Source: Roseobacter sp. HKCCD6576-2 (GTDB lineage: Bacteria; Pseudomonadota; Alphaproteobacteria; Rhodobacterales; Rhodobacteraceae). Taken from it: a stretch of 64,000 bases of DNA. Shown one piece after another: positions 33,379-43,068 of the stretch; the first letter of the stretch is position 1, and each line of letters starts with the position of its first letter. A program made the position numbers and the translations under genes. The DNA lies in NCBI RefSeq assembly GCF_013179285.1, contig NZ_WVNW01000001.1:1-64000 (forward strand). Reading direction: 5' to 3'. The notes beneath the pieces are model-generated. The model was not told the origin of the DNA and ran no database searches. It worked only from the letters and a program-made list of their open reading frames with translations.

Positions 33379-34140
33379 TTAGCCTCCGTGAACGTGGTTA
33401 AAATCAAACAGCCCAGACATCGTGTTGCCGCAGTCATAGAGCGGGGTCATGGTCAGAAACCCGTTCTCGCCCGGCTCGGCAAATTCCATCGGGGAATAGT
33501 TGCCTTCGAATGTGCCGCCATCGGGCGTCGTGACAGTCTCTGTTCCGCCGAAAAACAACCGCCAGTCTTCGCTCACAAACTGATTGCCATTCACCCGGCG
33601 AGGGCCGAACCCGGTCTCGTATTCATAAGAAAACGATGTGATCAGAAGGGTATGCCCATCAACCACCACACGCTCACCGGTCAGCGCATCGAAGCCGACA
33701 TAATCCCGCTGCTCGGTTCCGTTCGGGCCTTCTTCGACGATGCTGTAGACCATCGAGTCGGTGCCGGTCTCGAACAGATCGGTCAGACTGGCCGGATCTT
33801 CCTCCGGTTCGACCAGGGTCGACTGCCCGCCATTGCGCAGGTCGTAGTTCCTCAACCAGCGAAACTCGCTATCGGTGTATGACAGGTAGAATGGCCCATC
33901 CTCGCCGATCGCGATGCGCCAGCTGTGCCCTGCGGGATCGGCCTCGCATGTCCAATGATGCGAGACGATGCAGCTCCGCGATTGCACCGTTAGAAAAGCG
34001 GTGCAGCCCGATGGGGGCGTAAACAGATTGCCTTGCTGCGCCGAAACAGGGACCGGCATGCCGCTTAACGGCAACAGCAAAAGCGCGGCTACGAGCGCCG
34101 CAGATGTTTTCTCTCTGGATCTGTCTTGGTCAGCAGTCAT
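33379..34140 (-). CDS. secreted protein of unknown function
   Basis: A 253-aa protein with an N-terminal hydrophobic segment and an Ala-x-Ala-like site (SGMPVPVSAQQ), so probably exported. The mature part has several conserved-looking Cys and Trp positions (SGCTAFLTVQSRSCIVSHHWTCEADPAG; LYDCGNTMSGLFDFNH) and no membrane helix. I recognise no domain. It is immediately upstream of the two GFA genes and downstream of gltD on the same strand, which suggests co-transcription within the split glt locus. Confidence 0.75.
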   Translation of the reverse strand: MTADQDRSREKTSAALVAALLLLPLSGMPVPVSAQQGNLFTPPSGCTAFLTVQSRSCIVSHHWTCEADPAGHSWRIAIGEDGPFYLSYTDSEFRWLRNYDLRNGGQSTLVEPEEDPASLTDLFETGTDSMVYSIVEEGPNGTEQRDYVGFDALTGERVVVDGHTLLITSFSYEYETGFGPRRVNGNQFVSEDWRLFFGGTETVTTPDGGTFEGNYSPMEFAEPGENGFLTMTPLYDCGNTMSGLFDFNHVHGG

Positions 34141-34239
34141 GACCTTTACCTCTCCTCAAGCGACCTCGACGTGGCGGTAGATATGCGAGATCTATATCGG
34201 GTCTATATCACGGGATTAGGACCGTTTTCCGATTGCGCG

Positions 34240-35673
34240 TCACTCCGCCGCCACCGTTGCCGGAGTTGCCAGCTTAGCCAAAATCGCCTCCGCCGCCTCG
34301 CGTCCATCACGGATGGCCCAGACGACAAGCGAGGCACCCCGAACGATGTCACCCACCGCATAAACGCCCTCAATCGCGGTCTCATGAGTCTGGAAATTGG
34401 CTTTCACCGTGCCCCAGCGCGTGACTTCCAACTCGGGCATATCCCAAAGCGTGGGCAGATCTTCGGGCTCGAACCCAAGCGCCATGATCACCAGATCGGC
34501 GTCCTCGACATAATCCGCGCCTTCGATGACTTCGGGGCTCTGCCGCCCCGTCGCATCCGGCTGACCCAGGCGCATTTTCTGCACCATGACGCCTTCGATG
34601 GTCTCACCTTTGAAACCCTTCGGCGCCGAGAGCCAGACAAACTCGACGCCCTCCTCTTCGGCATTGGCCACTTCTCGCTGCGAGCCCGGCATATTCGCCC
34701 GGTCGCGACGATAGAGGCATTTCACGCTGGTCGCGCCTTGCCGCACGGCGGTCCGAACGCAATCCATCGCGGTATCGCCGCCGCCAATCACAACCACACG
34801 CTTGCCTTCGGCGTTCAACTCACCGCTGTCGAATTCCGGCACATCATCGCCGAAACTCTTGCGGTTCGAGGCCGTCAGGTAATCGAGCGCGCGCACCACT
34901 CCATCGGCCCCAACACCAGGCGCTTGCAAGTCGCGCGACTTGTAAACCCCTGTGGCAATGACAAGAAAATCATGTTTGGCCTGTAGATCGGCAAAGCTGG
35001 TCGTCTCACCGACATTACAGTTCTGCACGAATTGAACGCCGCCTTGTTCCAATTGCTCGATCCGCTGCATGACCACCGGCTTCTCCAGCTTGAAGCCAGG
35101 GATGCCATAGGTCATCAAGCCGCCCGCACGATCATAGCGATCATAGACCGTGACCTGCACGCCCGCGCGGCGCAGGAAGTCTGCAGCAGCCAATCCACCT
35201 GGGCCCGCGCCGATGACGCCGACACTCTCGGGGCGTTCGGTGGTGGGCGAAATCGGCTTCACCCAACCCATCTCAAACGCCGTGTCGGTGATGTATTTCT
35301 CGACCGATCCGATGGTGACTGTGCCGTGGCCAGATTTCTCGATGACGCAATTGCCTTCGCACAAGCGATCCTGCGGGCAAATCCGGCCGCAAATCTCGGG
35401 GAAAGTGTTCGTCGCTTGGCTCAGCTCATAGGCTTCCTCGAGCCGCCCTTCGGCGGTCAGGCGGAGCCAATCGGGGATGTTATTGTGCAGCGGGCAATGC
35501 GACTGGCAATAGGGCACACCACACTGGCTACAGCGCCCGGCTTGCTCGGCCGCCTTGTCGCGCGCATATTCGCCATAAATCTCTTGGAAATCCTCTTTCC
35601 GTAGATTTGGAGGCCGCTTTTCTGGCATCTCTTTATCTAGGGTGACGAATTTCAACATAGGTTGCTTGGCCAC
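34240..35673 (-). CDS. gltD: glutamate synthase (NADPH) small subunit
   Basis: The 477-aa GOGAT beta subunit passes electrons from NADPH to GltB. N-terminal 4Fe-4S ligands are in CSQCGVPYCQSHCP and CGRICPQDRLCEGNC. The FAD site is VGVIGAGPGGLAAADFLRRAG and the NADPH site VVVIGGGDTAMDCVRTA. The start was set at GTG 35673 (VAKQPMLKFVTL), because GGAGGG lies 4 nt upstream and GltD homologs start at the same place; the frame opens slightly earlier at 35694. It is separated from gltB by three genes. Confidence 0.96.
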   Translation of the reverse strand: MAKQPMLKFVTLDKEMPEKRPPNLRKEDFQEIYGEYARDKAAEQAGRCSQCGVPYCQSHCPLHNNIPDWLRLTAEGRLEEAYELSQATNTFPEICGRICPQDRLCEGNCVIEKSGHGTVTIGSVEKYITDTAFEMGWVKPISPTTERPESVGVIGAGPGGLAAADFLRRAGVQVTVYDRYDRAGGLMTYGIPGFKLEKPVVMQRIEQLEQGGVQFVQNCNVGETTSFADLQAKHDFLVIATGVYKSRDLQAPGVGADGVVRALDYLTASNRKSFGDDVPEFDSGELNAEGKRVVVIGGGDTAMDCVRTAVRQGATSVKCLYRRDRANMPGSQREVANAEEEGVEFVWLSAPKGFKGETIEGVMVQKMRLGQPDATGRQSPEVIEGADYVEDADLVIMALGFEPEDLPTLWDMPELEVTRWGTVKANFQTHETAIEGVYAVGDIVRGASLVVWAIRDGREAAEAILAKLATPATVAAE

Positions 35674-35784
35674 AGGTCCCTCCGCTTCCAACACCGCTCC
35701 TATATCGCCAGCGCGGATGGCATAAAAGACAGCACTACTTACCTATTAAAGGGTTTCTTGTAAAAATGTGGAGCTTTTCAACCT

Positions 35785-35812
35785 TTTGGCTGGAAAAATA
35801 AGACAGTATAGA
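35785..35812 (+). promoter_or_regulatory. possible uppP promoter
   Basis: TTTGGC (35785-35790) and TATAGA (35807-35812) with a 16-bp spacer lie in the AT-rich region between divergent gltD and uppP. The -10 is good, the -35 moderate. Confidence 0.4.
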
Positions 35813-35886
35813 TTACCTATTTGCAGGTTTTCCCCACGACTCCAAGGCTTTAGATTGAGATAACTGATTCGCCTCGTGGAGGGCTG

Positions 35887-36690
35887 ATGAGCCTCTTTCA
35901 CCTTTTCCTCATCGCCCTGATCCAGGGGGTCACCGAATTTCTTCCGGTTTCCTCCTCTGGTCATCTGATTCTTCTGCCGAATCTGACGGGGTTGGACGAC
36001 CAAGGCCAAGTAATCGACGTCGCCGTCCATGTCGGCACACTCGGCGCGGTCGTTCTCTATTTCTGGTCCGATGTGCGCGAGGCCGCCATCGGGTCATTGC
36101 GCCTTCTACGGGGAAGGATCGACACCCGCGGCGCGTTTTTGGCCCTGTGTCTGCTCATCGCGACCATCCCAGTGGTGATTTTCGGCCTGATCCTCAAACT
36201 GATGGGATGGGATGATCTGCTCCGTTCCACGGCTGTGATCGGCTGGACCATGGTGATCTTTGGCGTCGTGCTCTACGCCGCCGATCAATCCGGCAGCGAA
36301 GCACGCGAAGCGAAAGACTGGACGCTAAAACACGCGTTGATCATGGGGCTTTGGCAGGCCGTCGCGCTGATCCCCGGCACATCGCGGTCTGGCATCACGA
36401 TCACGGCGGCGCGGTTTTTGGGCTATGGCCGGGAGGGGGCCGCGCGATTGGCGATGCTGATGTCGATCCCGACCATCATCGCCTCCGGCGTCTTGCTTGG
36501 CGGAGAGGTCATCACGACTGCAGATGCGCAAGCCGCGCGGGACGGGGCCATCGCTGCGGTCTTTGCGTTCTTGGCCGCGCTCGCGGCGCTGTTTTTCATG
36601 ATGCGCCTACTGCGCAGTGTCAGCTTTACGCCCTATGTGATCTATCGCTTGATCCTCGGCGTGGTGTTGCTGGTCATCGCCTATAGCTAG
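35887..36690 (+). CDS. uppP: undecaprenyl-diphosphatase
   Basis: A 267-aa polytopic membrane enzyme that dephosphorylates undecaprenyl diphosphate to recycle the lipid carrier for peptidoglycan and other envelope polymers. The BacA/UppP motifs QGVTEFLPVSSSGHLIL at the N-terminus and the PGTSRSGITITAARFLGYGREGAARLAMLMSIP segment are complete. Length is standard. It is convergent with the NDUFA9-like gene; the two stop codons share the four bases CTAG. Confidence 0.96.
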   Translation: MSLFHLFLIALIQGVTEFLPVSSSGHLILLPNLTGLDDQGQVIDVAVHVGTLGAVVLYFWSDVREAAIGSLRLLRGRIDTRGAFLALCLLIATIPVVIFGLILKLMGWDDLLRSTAVIGWTMVIFGVVLYAADQSGSEAREAKDWTLKHALIMGLWQAVALIPGTSRSGITITAARFLGYGREGAARLAMLMSIPTIIASGVLLGGEVITTADAQAARDGAIAAVFAFLAALAALFFMMRLLRSVSFTPYVIYRLILGVVLLVIAYS

Positions 36691-37670
36691 GGTCTGAGCT
36701 TCTCGGCGCTTTCTTTGATCTCGGCATATTGCCCGCCAGACCGATAGGGCCAAAGATATTCGTCCAAGACCGCCTCCATCGCGACCGGCGCAATGCCGAG
36801 AGCCTCAAATCCCGGCATGTCTGGGTCCGCCACATTGTCCCGGCGCAACTGCCGCGCCTGATCGCGGGTCAGCATACTATTGTGGATCAGGCCCAGCGAA
36901 AGCGTTTGGATCAGGTCAAAGCCCCATCCCATCAACCCAGCAAGCCAGAACGGCATATTCAAAATCAATCGACGCCGCCGGATCACGCCCAACATCTTCC
37001 GCATCAAATCGCGGAAGCTCTCCACATCGGGGCCACCCAGCTCGTAAATCCCCGGTGCGGCTTGACCTAGGACCGCCATTTCAGCCGCTTTAGCAACATC
37101 ATCAACATAGACCGGCTGAAACTTGGTATCGGCCCCGACCACCGGCAGGATCGGCCCAAGTCGGCTCATCCCAGCGAACCGGTTAAAGAAGTCGTCTTCC
37201 GGCCCGAAGATCACCGAGGGGCGCAAAATCACCGCGTTTGGCATGTGTTCCAGCACGCCCGCCTCGCCTTCGGCTTTCGAGCGGGCATAGGCGCTGTCGC
37301 TCTCGGCATCCGCGCCAATCGCCGAGATATGCACCATCGTCGTGATGCCCTCAGCCGCCGCCAAACGAGCGACCCGCGCTGCGCCTTCGGCCTGCACGCT
37401 TGCGAATTTGTTCCGGCCGCGCTCCGACAAAAGCCCGACGCAGTTCACCACCGCATCCGCCCCTTTCAGCGCTTGAGCGACCGACGTATCATCTCGCAGA
37501 TTGGCCAAGATCGGCTCGACTTGACCGACCACACCATAAGGACGCACGAAGAGCGCTTCATTGGGACGCCGCACCGCCACCCGCACACGCCAGCCTTCCT
37601 TCGCCATGCGGCGCGCCACATAGCGGCCCACAAATCCCGAACCGCCAAAGATGGTGACGAGTTTCGACAT
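36687..37670 (-). CDS. complex I NDUFA9 subunit family protein (atypical SDR)
   Basis: A 327-aa NAD(P)-binding protein. The Rossmann motif IFGGSGFVGRYVARRMAKEGW is at the N-terminus; VNCVGLLSERG, HISAIGA and the YARSKAEGEA catalytic-type stretch follow. The C-terminal region (RRRRLILNMPFWLAGLMGWGFDLIQTLS) is typical of the NDUFA9-like/alphaproteobacterial complex I accessory group. The start MSKLVTIFGG at 37670 was chosen over a long upstream extension of low-complexity frame. uppP next door is a common arrangement in this group of bacteria. Confidence 0.9.
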   Translation of the reverse strand: MSKLVTIFGGSGFVGRYVARRMAKEGWRVRVAVRRPNEALFVRPYGVVGQVEPILANLRDDTSVAQALKGADAVVNCVGLLSERGRNKFASVQAEGAARVARLAAAEGITTMVHISAIGADAESDSAYARSKAEGEAGVLEHMPNAVILRPSVIFGPEDDFFNRFAGMSRLGPILPVVGADTKFQPVYVDDVAKAAEMAVLGQAAPGIYELGGPDVESFRDLMRKMLGVIRRRRLILNMPFWLAGLMGWGFDLIQTLSLGLIHNSMLTRDQARQLRRDNVADPDMPGFEALGIAPVAMEAVLDEYLWPYRSGGQYAEIKESAEKLRP

Positions 37671-37845
37671 GGCTTTCATCCTTCTGGTCCAACTTGCATG
37701 GGTTGATACGCGCCTGCCCCCTCTGGAACAAGGCGCAAATCGTCCCAAGCGGGGTTCACAATTCCACCGAACCGCACCGCGCAGGTGGCAATAGGCGCAT
37801 TGCAGGGCTACAGGTGGATCAGACGATTTTGAGGGGATCTTGGGC

Positions 37846-39630
37846 GTGGCCCGGTTTGGTGCATTTTTCCTGTCGATCGCATTGCTCTGCCCCGCTGCCG
37901 CGAGCGCCGAGGTCCGCATTGACGTGCCCGGTGCCGCCGATGAGGTGACTGACGCGGTTCGTGCTGCATCGCTGCTTGTGAGCACGGAGGCTGAAGACGC
38001 CGAAACCGTGCAAGATCTGGTCGCCGCCGCCCGTGCCGATTATGGGCGGTTGGTCGCCGTGATGTATGAGCGCGGGTTTTTCGGGCCAGAGATCAGCATT
38101 CGGCTGAACAGGCAAGAAGCCGCGACCCTGTCCCCCTTCTCCCCACCCGCGCAGATAACCTCTATGGAAATCCGCGTGAATCCTGGGCGCGCATTCCGGC
38201 TTGGCAGTGCAGAAATCGCGCCGTTGGCTCCTGACACCGATCTACCAGAAGGGTTTCGGAGCGGCGCGCCCGCAAGCACCCCAATTCTGCGCGAAGCCAC
38301 CGAAGCCGCCATCGCCGGATGGCGCGACGATGGTCACGCTATTGCTGGCATCGCCCGGCAATCCATCACCGCCCGACAGCGTGAGGGCGTATTGGATGCG
38401 CAAATTACGGTCGCGCCCGGCCCACTGATCCGCTTCGGCGATCTGATCCCGGAGGGGCAAGACCGGATGCGCCCCGAGCGTATTCGCGAGATTGCCGGGT
38501 TGCCGCGCGGTGAGGTGTTCAGCCCCGCCGCAGTCGAAACCTCGGAAACGCGGCTGCGGCGCACGGGCGTGTTTCGATCCGTGGCATTGGAGGAGCGCCC
38601 TCCAAGCGCCGACGACACCATGGATATCGGCGCCACTTTGGTCGAGGCTCCGCTTCGACGGTTCGGGTTCGGTGCCGAAGTGTCCTCCACCGATGGCGCG
38701 GCGCTCAGCACGTATTGGCTGCATCGCAATCTCTTTGGCGGTGCGGAACGGCTCCGCTTCGACGCCGAAATCAGTGGGATCAGTGGCGACAGCGGTGGTG
38801 CGGATTGGGAACTGGGCGGCGCCTTCTCACGCCCCGCGACGATCAACGCTGATACAACCCTCGTCTTCGACGTCACGCTGGCTGGCCTGGATGAGCCAAA
38901 TTTCGAAGAAACGCTGTTTGAGATCACAGGCGGGTTCGAGCGGATTTACTCGGATACGTTGACCGGTGAGATCGGTCTGGGCCTCCGTTATTCGGATATT
39001 ACCGATGCGTTCGGCTCTCGCGATGTGACGCTCCTGACCCTGCCGCTCGGCCTAACATTCGACAATCGCGACGATCCGCTTGATGCCCGGGAAGGGTATT
39101 TTGCCGAACTGGCGCTGACACCTTTTGCTGTTCTCGACGGCAGCGGTGATGGCGGCGGGCTTCGCGCCACTCTGGACGCGCGCGGGTATCTGGCTCTTGG
39201 GCAAAGCGACCGGCACCGATTGGCCGGGCGGCTGCAATTGGGCACCGTTGAGGGCGGCGATTTCACCGATCTCCCGCCTGAGTTTCTGTTTTTCTCCGGT
39301 GGCGGCGACACTGTGCGCGGGCAGCCGTATCAGTCATTGGGTGCTTTGCAGGGTGGACAGGTCGCAGGTGGGCGTGGGTTTTTGGGCCTGTCGGCCGAAT
39401 ATCGGGCCGATATCACCGACACCTACGGGCTCGTCGCCTTTGTCGATGGTGGATATATCTCGGGGGAGGCCCTTTGGGACGATAGCGGCGATTGGCAGAC
39501 GGGCGCGGGCCTTGGCCTTCGTTACAACACGGCGCTGGGACCGATCCGGGTTGATCTCGCCACACCAGTTAGCGGCGATGATGCGGGTCAAAGTGTGCAA
39601 CTTTATATCGGCATCGGACACGCGTTTTGA
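37846..39630 (+). CDS. tamA: translocation and assembly module outer-membrane protein TamA
   Basis: A 594-aa Omp85-family protein. The signal peptide (MARFGAFFLSIALLCPAAASA) is followed by POTRA domains (about 20-260; LVAVMYERGFFGPEISIRLN, AIAGWRDDGHAIAGIARQSI, RLRRTGVFRSVALEER). A C-terminal barrel has the family RGQPYQSLG and GRGFLGLSAEYR segments. GTG at 37846 is favoured because GAGGGG lies 9 nt upstream; TTG at 37840 is too close. It works with TamB, whose start overlaps its stop, to insert outer-membrane proteins. Confidence 0.92.
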   Translation: MARFGAFFLSIALLCPAAASAEVRIDVPGAADEVTDAVRAASLLVSTEAEDAETVQDLVAAARADYGRLVAVMYERGFFGPEISIRLNRQEAATLSPFSPPAQITSMEIRVNPGRAFRLGSAEIAPLAPDTDLPEGFRSGAPASTPILREATEAAIAGWRDDGHAIAGIARQSITARQREGVLDAQITVAPGPLIRFGDLIPEGQDRMRPERIREIAGLPRGEVFSPAAVETSETRLRRTGVFRSVALEERPPSADDTMDIGATLVEAPLRRFGFGAEVSSTDGAALSTYWLHRNLFGGAERLRFDAEISGISGDSGGADWELGGAFSRPATINADTTLVFDVTLAGLDEPNFEETLFEITGGFERIYSDTLTGEIGLGLRYSDITDAFGSRDVTLLTLPLGLTFDNRDDPLDAREGYFAELALTPFAVLDGSGDGGGLRATLDARGYLALGQSDRHRLAGRLQLGTVEGGDFTDLPPEFLFFSGGGDTVRGQPYQSLGALQGGQVAGGRGFLGLSAEYRADITDTYGLVAFVDGGYISGEALWDDSGDWQTGAGLGLRYNTALGPIRVDLATPVSGDDAGQSVQLYIGIGHAF

Positions 39631-42600
39631 GATGGCTTTGCCTCATAACCTGTCTGCTGCTTACCCCTCTGATGGCAGCGGCCCAAGAGGACGACCGGGG
39701 CCGATTGGTCCAGCTTCTGGAAGACGCTCTCTCAGATGAGGCCGCGCGACAGGTTCGCATTGACGGGTTTCGCGGTGCGCTGAGTGCGCAAGCCTCCCTC
39801 GACCGGCTGACCATTGCCGATGAAGAGGGGGTCTGGCTGACGCTCGAAGACGTCACACTTGATTGGAACCGCCGCGCGCTGTTTTCCCGCGCGCTGGAGG
39901 TCACGGCGTTGACGGCCAGGCGATTGGAGCTTGCGCGTCTGCCGCAGACCGAAAACGGATTGCCCGCCGCCGAAGCGCAACCCTTCAGCTTACCGGAATT
40001 GCCGCTCAGCATCCGCATCGACCAGACCGCGATTGATCGGGTTGAGATCGGCGAGCCTGTTTTTGGCCAAGCCCTCGCCTTTTCCATCATTGGCGCGGCG
40101 GAACTCGCCGGTGGCGAAGGGAATGCTGAGTTGCAGCTTGACCGACTTGACGGACCGCAGGGGCAGTTCCGCCTGATCGGCAGCTTCGAAAACCAGAGCC
40201 GGGTCGCGGCGATTGATCTTCTCTTTGAGGAAGAGGCCAGGGGGCTGGCCGCGACTCTCCTTGGCATTCCGGGCGAGCCTTCTGTTCGGCTGACCGTCGA
40301 CGGGCAAGGGCCGCTAACTGCGTTTGCGGCTGATTTCGCCTTGGAAACCGATGCCACGCCACGTCTAATCGGCGGATTGCAAATCTCTCAATCCGAAGAG
40401 GGTGACCAAACCGTCGCGCTGGATATGTCCGGCGATGTGACGGCGATTGTCCTGCCCGAATATCGCGAGTTCTTCGGCCCCGATATCTCCCTGGTGGCCA
40501 ATGTGACCCAAGATGCCTCAGGCATTCTGACCGCTGATCCGATGCGGCTCACCGCAGCGGCGATGAACCTTGAGGGCCGTTTGGTTCTGAATGCAGAGCG
40601 CCAACCGGAGAGTTTCGCGCTAACCGGCGCGATTGATCCGACCGGCGAAGAGGAGGATCGCGTTGTTCTACCAATCTCGGGCGGCGATCTCTCCGTGGCC
40701 ACAGCCGCGCTCGACATCGGTTATGATCGGACTGCCGGAAACACATGGCGTGGCGAATTTGAGCTTCGCGATCTGATTTCCGGTGATTTTTCCGCGTCAG
40801 ACACGGTTTTGAACCTAACCGGTGAAATCACCGAGGCTGCGCAAGGGCTGGCCGCGATCACCGCAGAGGTCGCGGCAACGACGACGGGGCTCTCCCATAC
40901 CGACCCAGACCTGGCGACAGCTTTGGGAGACAGTGTGGCGCTGGACACCCAGATCAGATGGGAAAATACGCGCGGGCTGACCTTGTCCGATCTGCGTCTG
41001 ACGGCGGGGGACGTGGCCTTGGAGGGCGAGATGACGGCCGACTTGGCCGATGCGCGACTTGGCCTCGACTATGCATTGCAAGCCGAAATCGGCGATCTCA
41101 CCCGGTTCGCGCCGCTGGCCGGGGATGGGCTGGCAGGCGCTGCGAGTCTCTCTGTTGATGGCACGGCAGAGGCTCTATCCGGCAGTTTCGACACCAGTTT
41201 GGCGGGGCAAACCCGCGACCTGCGGCTGACCCCCGACCTGCCGCCGCAGCTTTTTGCTGGGGCCACGGATCTGACAGCGCGGTTGCGGCGGGACGAAACC
41301 GGCGTGACCCTCGAGGATGTTTCCTTGACTGGTCAGGAAGTGACCCTGGAGGGCAGCGGGCGGCTGAGCAGCACGGAAAGTGAATTGCTCTATCGGGCGC
41401 GCCTTCGGAATATCAACCTCTTCACCTCCGCCCTTTCTGGCCAAGTCGATTTACGCGGGGGCCTGATCCGGACGGGCGACGGACCTTGGACCACCCAAAC
41501 CCGGTTGGATGGCCCGGGCGGCACCACCTTGGTTTTGCTGGGAGAGGTTGGATTGCCGGACGGAGCCGTCGATCTCGGCCTGACAGGGCGGGCGCCGCTC
41601 CCTTTGGCGGATCGCTTTATCGCGCCGCGCACAGTGCGCGGCGATTTGGCGATGAACCTGCGGCTGAGCGGGGCGCCGGACTTACGGAACCTCTCAGGCG
41701 AGTTGACAACGGCGGGTGCCCGGGTTGCCGCGCCAACGATTGGTGTCAGCCTCACGGATGTGACCACAAATGCAGCGATTTCTGGCGGCAGTGTTCGGCT
41801 GACCACAACGGCGGCGCTCTCCACCGGCGGACAAATCTCGGCCAACGGATCCGCCGCCTTCACCGGTCGCACCCTGCCGGCGCAGTTTGACATCGCACTG
41901 GATGATCTCCGGCTAATCGACCCGGAGCTCTTTGAGGCAAGTGTGCCCCAAGCGCGCCTCACCTATTCCGGCAACCTGACCGGGGCGGGGCGGCTCTCTG
42001 GCGAAGTGTTGATTGGGGAGACGGAGATTCGGGTGCCTGAGTCGTCACTTGGCACGACCGAACCGATCCCAGAGATCACGCATATTGGAGAATCGGCGGC
42101 CCAGCGTCGGACCCGCGCCTTTGCCGGGTTGCTCAGGGACACATCGGGCGACGGTAATGCGAATATCGCGCTTAACCTGACCATCTCCGCACCGGGCCGC
42201 ATCTTCCTTCGAGGGCGCGGCTTGGACGCCGAACTGGGCGGGACTCTGCGCGTGCGCGGGACCGCCGCCAACGCGCAGCCGGCGGGTCAGTTTGACCTGA
42301 TCCGCGGGCGGCTTGGCATTTTGGGCCAGCGGCTTGATTTGGTCGAAGGCAGCGCCACCCTGAGCGGCAGTTTCGATCCGTTCATCCGGCTCGTCGCGCA
42401 AAGCCGGTCTGGCCAATACCTGATCCGGATCATCTTGGAGGGTTTGGCATCCGCCCCAGAGGTGCGTTTCACCTCTGAGCCGGAACTGCCGGAGGATGAG
42501 GTTCTTGCGCAGTTCTTCTTTGGCCGCAGTGTCTCGAGCCTGTCCGCGGTGCAAGCCCTGCAACTCGCCGATGCCGTCTCGGGCCTCGCGGGCGGAGGTA

Positions 42601-42860
42601 GTGGCGGCGGCATCTTTGCCAGCCTGCGCGAAAATCTGGGCCTCGACGATCTGGACATTCAAACCACCGAAGATGGGAATGCCGCGCTGAGGGCCGGGCG
42701 CTATATCTCTGACAATATCTACACCGATGTGACGGTTGGATCTGATGATGGTGCGACGGTGAACCTGAATATCGATCTGACACCCAACGTCACCGCGCGC
42801 GGGAGTTTCGGTGCCGATGGCGATAGCAGCCTCGGCGTGTTTTTCGAGCGGGATTACTGA
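39627..42860 (+). CDS. tamB: translocation and assembly module inner-membrane protein TamB
   Basis: A 1077-aa AsmA/YhdP-like protein. The N-terminal hydrophobic segment (LITCLLLTPLMAAAQ) anchors or exports it. The long middle is repetitive beta-strand sequence with recurring LxGxxxxxL patterns. The C-terminal DUF490 domain carries IRGRLGILGQRLDLVEGSATLSGSFDPFIRL and PEDEVLAQFFFGRSVSSLSAVQALQLADAVSGL. The TTG start overlaps the tamA stop by 4 nt, which implies translational coupling. Length is slightly below the E. coli protein. Confidence 0.92.
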   Translation: MRWLCLITCLLLTPLMAAAQEDDRGRLVQLLEDALSDEAARQVRIDGFRGALSAQASLDRLTIADEEGVWLTLEDVTLDWNRRALFSRALEVTALTARRLELARLPQTENGLPAAEAQPFSLPELPLSIRIDQTAIDRVEIGEPVFGQALAFSIIGAAELAGGEGNAELQLDRLDGPQGQFRLIGSFENQSRVAAIDLLFEEEARGLAATLLGIPGEPSVRLTVDGQGPLTAFAADFALETDATPRLIGGLQISQSEEGDQTVALDMSGDVTAIVLPEYREFFGPDISLVANVTQDASGILTADPMRLTAAAMNLEGRLVLNAERQPESFALTGAIDPTGEEEDRVVLPISGGDLSVATAALDIGYDRTAGNTWRGEFELRDLISGDFSASDTVLNLTGEITEAAQGLAAITAEVAATTTGLSHTDPDLATALGDSVALDTQIRWENTRGLTLSDLRLTAGDVALEGEMTADLADARLGLDYALQAEIGDLTRFAPLAGDGLAGAASLSVDGTAEALSGSFDTSLAGQTRDLRLTPDLPPQLFAGATDLTARLRRDETGVTLEDVSLTGQEVTLEGSGRLSSTESELLYRARLRNINLFTSALSGQVDLRGGLIRTGDGPWTTQTRLDGPGGTTLVLLGEVGLPDGAVDLGLTGRAPLPLADRFIAPRTVRGDLAMNLRLSGAPDLRNLSGELTTAGARVAAPTIGVSLTDVTTNAAISGGSVRLTTTAALSTGGQISANGSAAFTGRTLPAQFDIALDDLRLIDPELFEASVPQARLTYSGNLTGAGRLSGEVLIGETEIRVPESSLGTTEPIPEITHIGESAAQRRTRAFAGLLRDTSGDGNANIALNLTISAPGRIFLRGRGLDAELGGTLRVRGTAANAQPAGQFDLIRGRLGILGQRLDLVEGSATLSGSFDPFIRLVAQSRSGQYLIRIILEGLASAPEVRFTSEPELPEDEVLAQFFFGRSVSSLSAVQALQLADAVSGLAGGGSGGGIFASLRENLGLDDLDIQTTEDGNAALRAGRYISDNIYTDVTVGSDDGATVNLNIDLTPNVTARGSFGADGDSSLGVFFERDY

Positions 42861-42943
42861 ACCCGACAGCACATTCGGGAATTCCCGCGAAGCCCCGTTG
42901 ACAGCGCCCTGACCCCGCTATATCAGCCGCTTTCACGACACCT

Positions 42944-43030
42944 GCCCAGGTGGCGGAATTGGTAGACGCGCCAGCTTCAGGTGCTGGTGTCTGTATGGAC
43001 GTGGAGGTTCGAGTCCTCTCCTGGGCACCA
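42944..43030 (+). tRNA. tRNA-Leu (anticodon CAG)
   Basis: An 87-nt class II tRNA. The acceptor stem GCCCAGG (42944-42950) pairs with CCTGGGC before an encoded CCA. The anticodon stem CCAGC/GCTGG closes the loop TTCAGGT, anticodon CAG at 42978-42980, which reads CTG. The long variable arm (TGTCTGTATGGACG) and the T arm GAGGTTCGAGTCCTC are present. It stands alone between tamB and rnd. Confidence 0.98.
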
Positions 43031-43068
43031 CCCCTTTCTGACCAGGGGTCATGGACAAGGGGCAGAGC

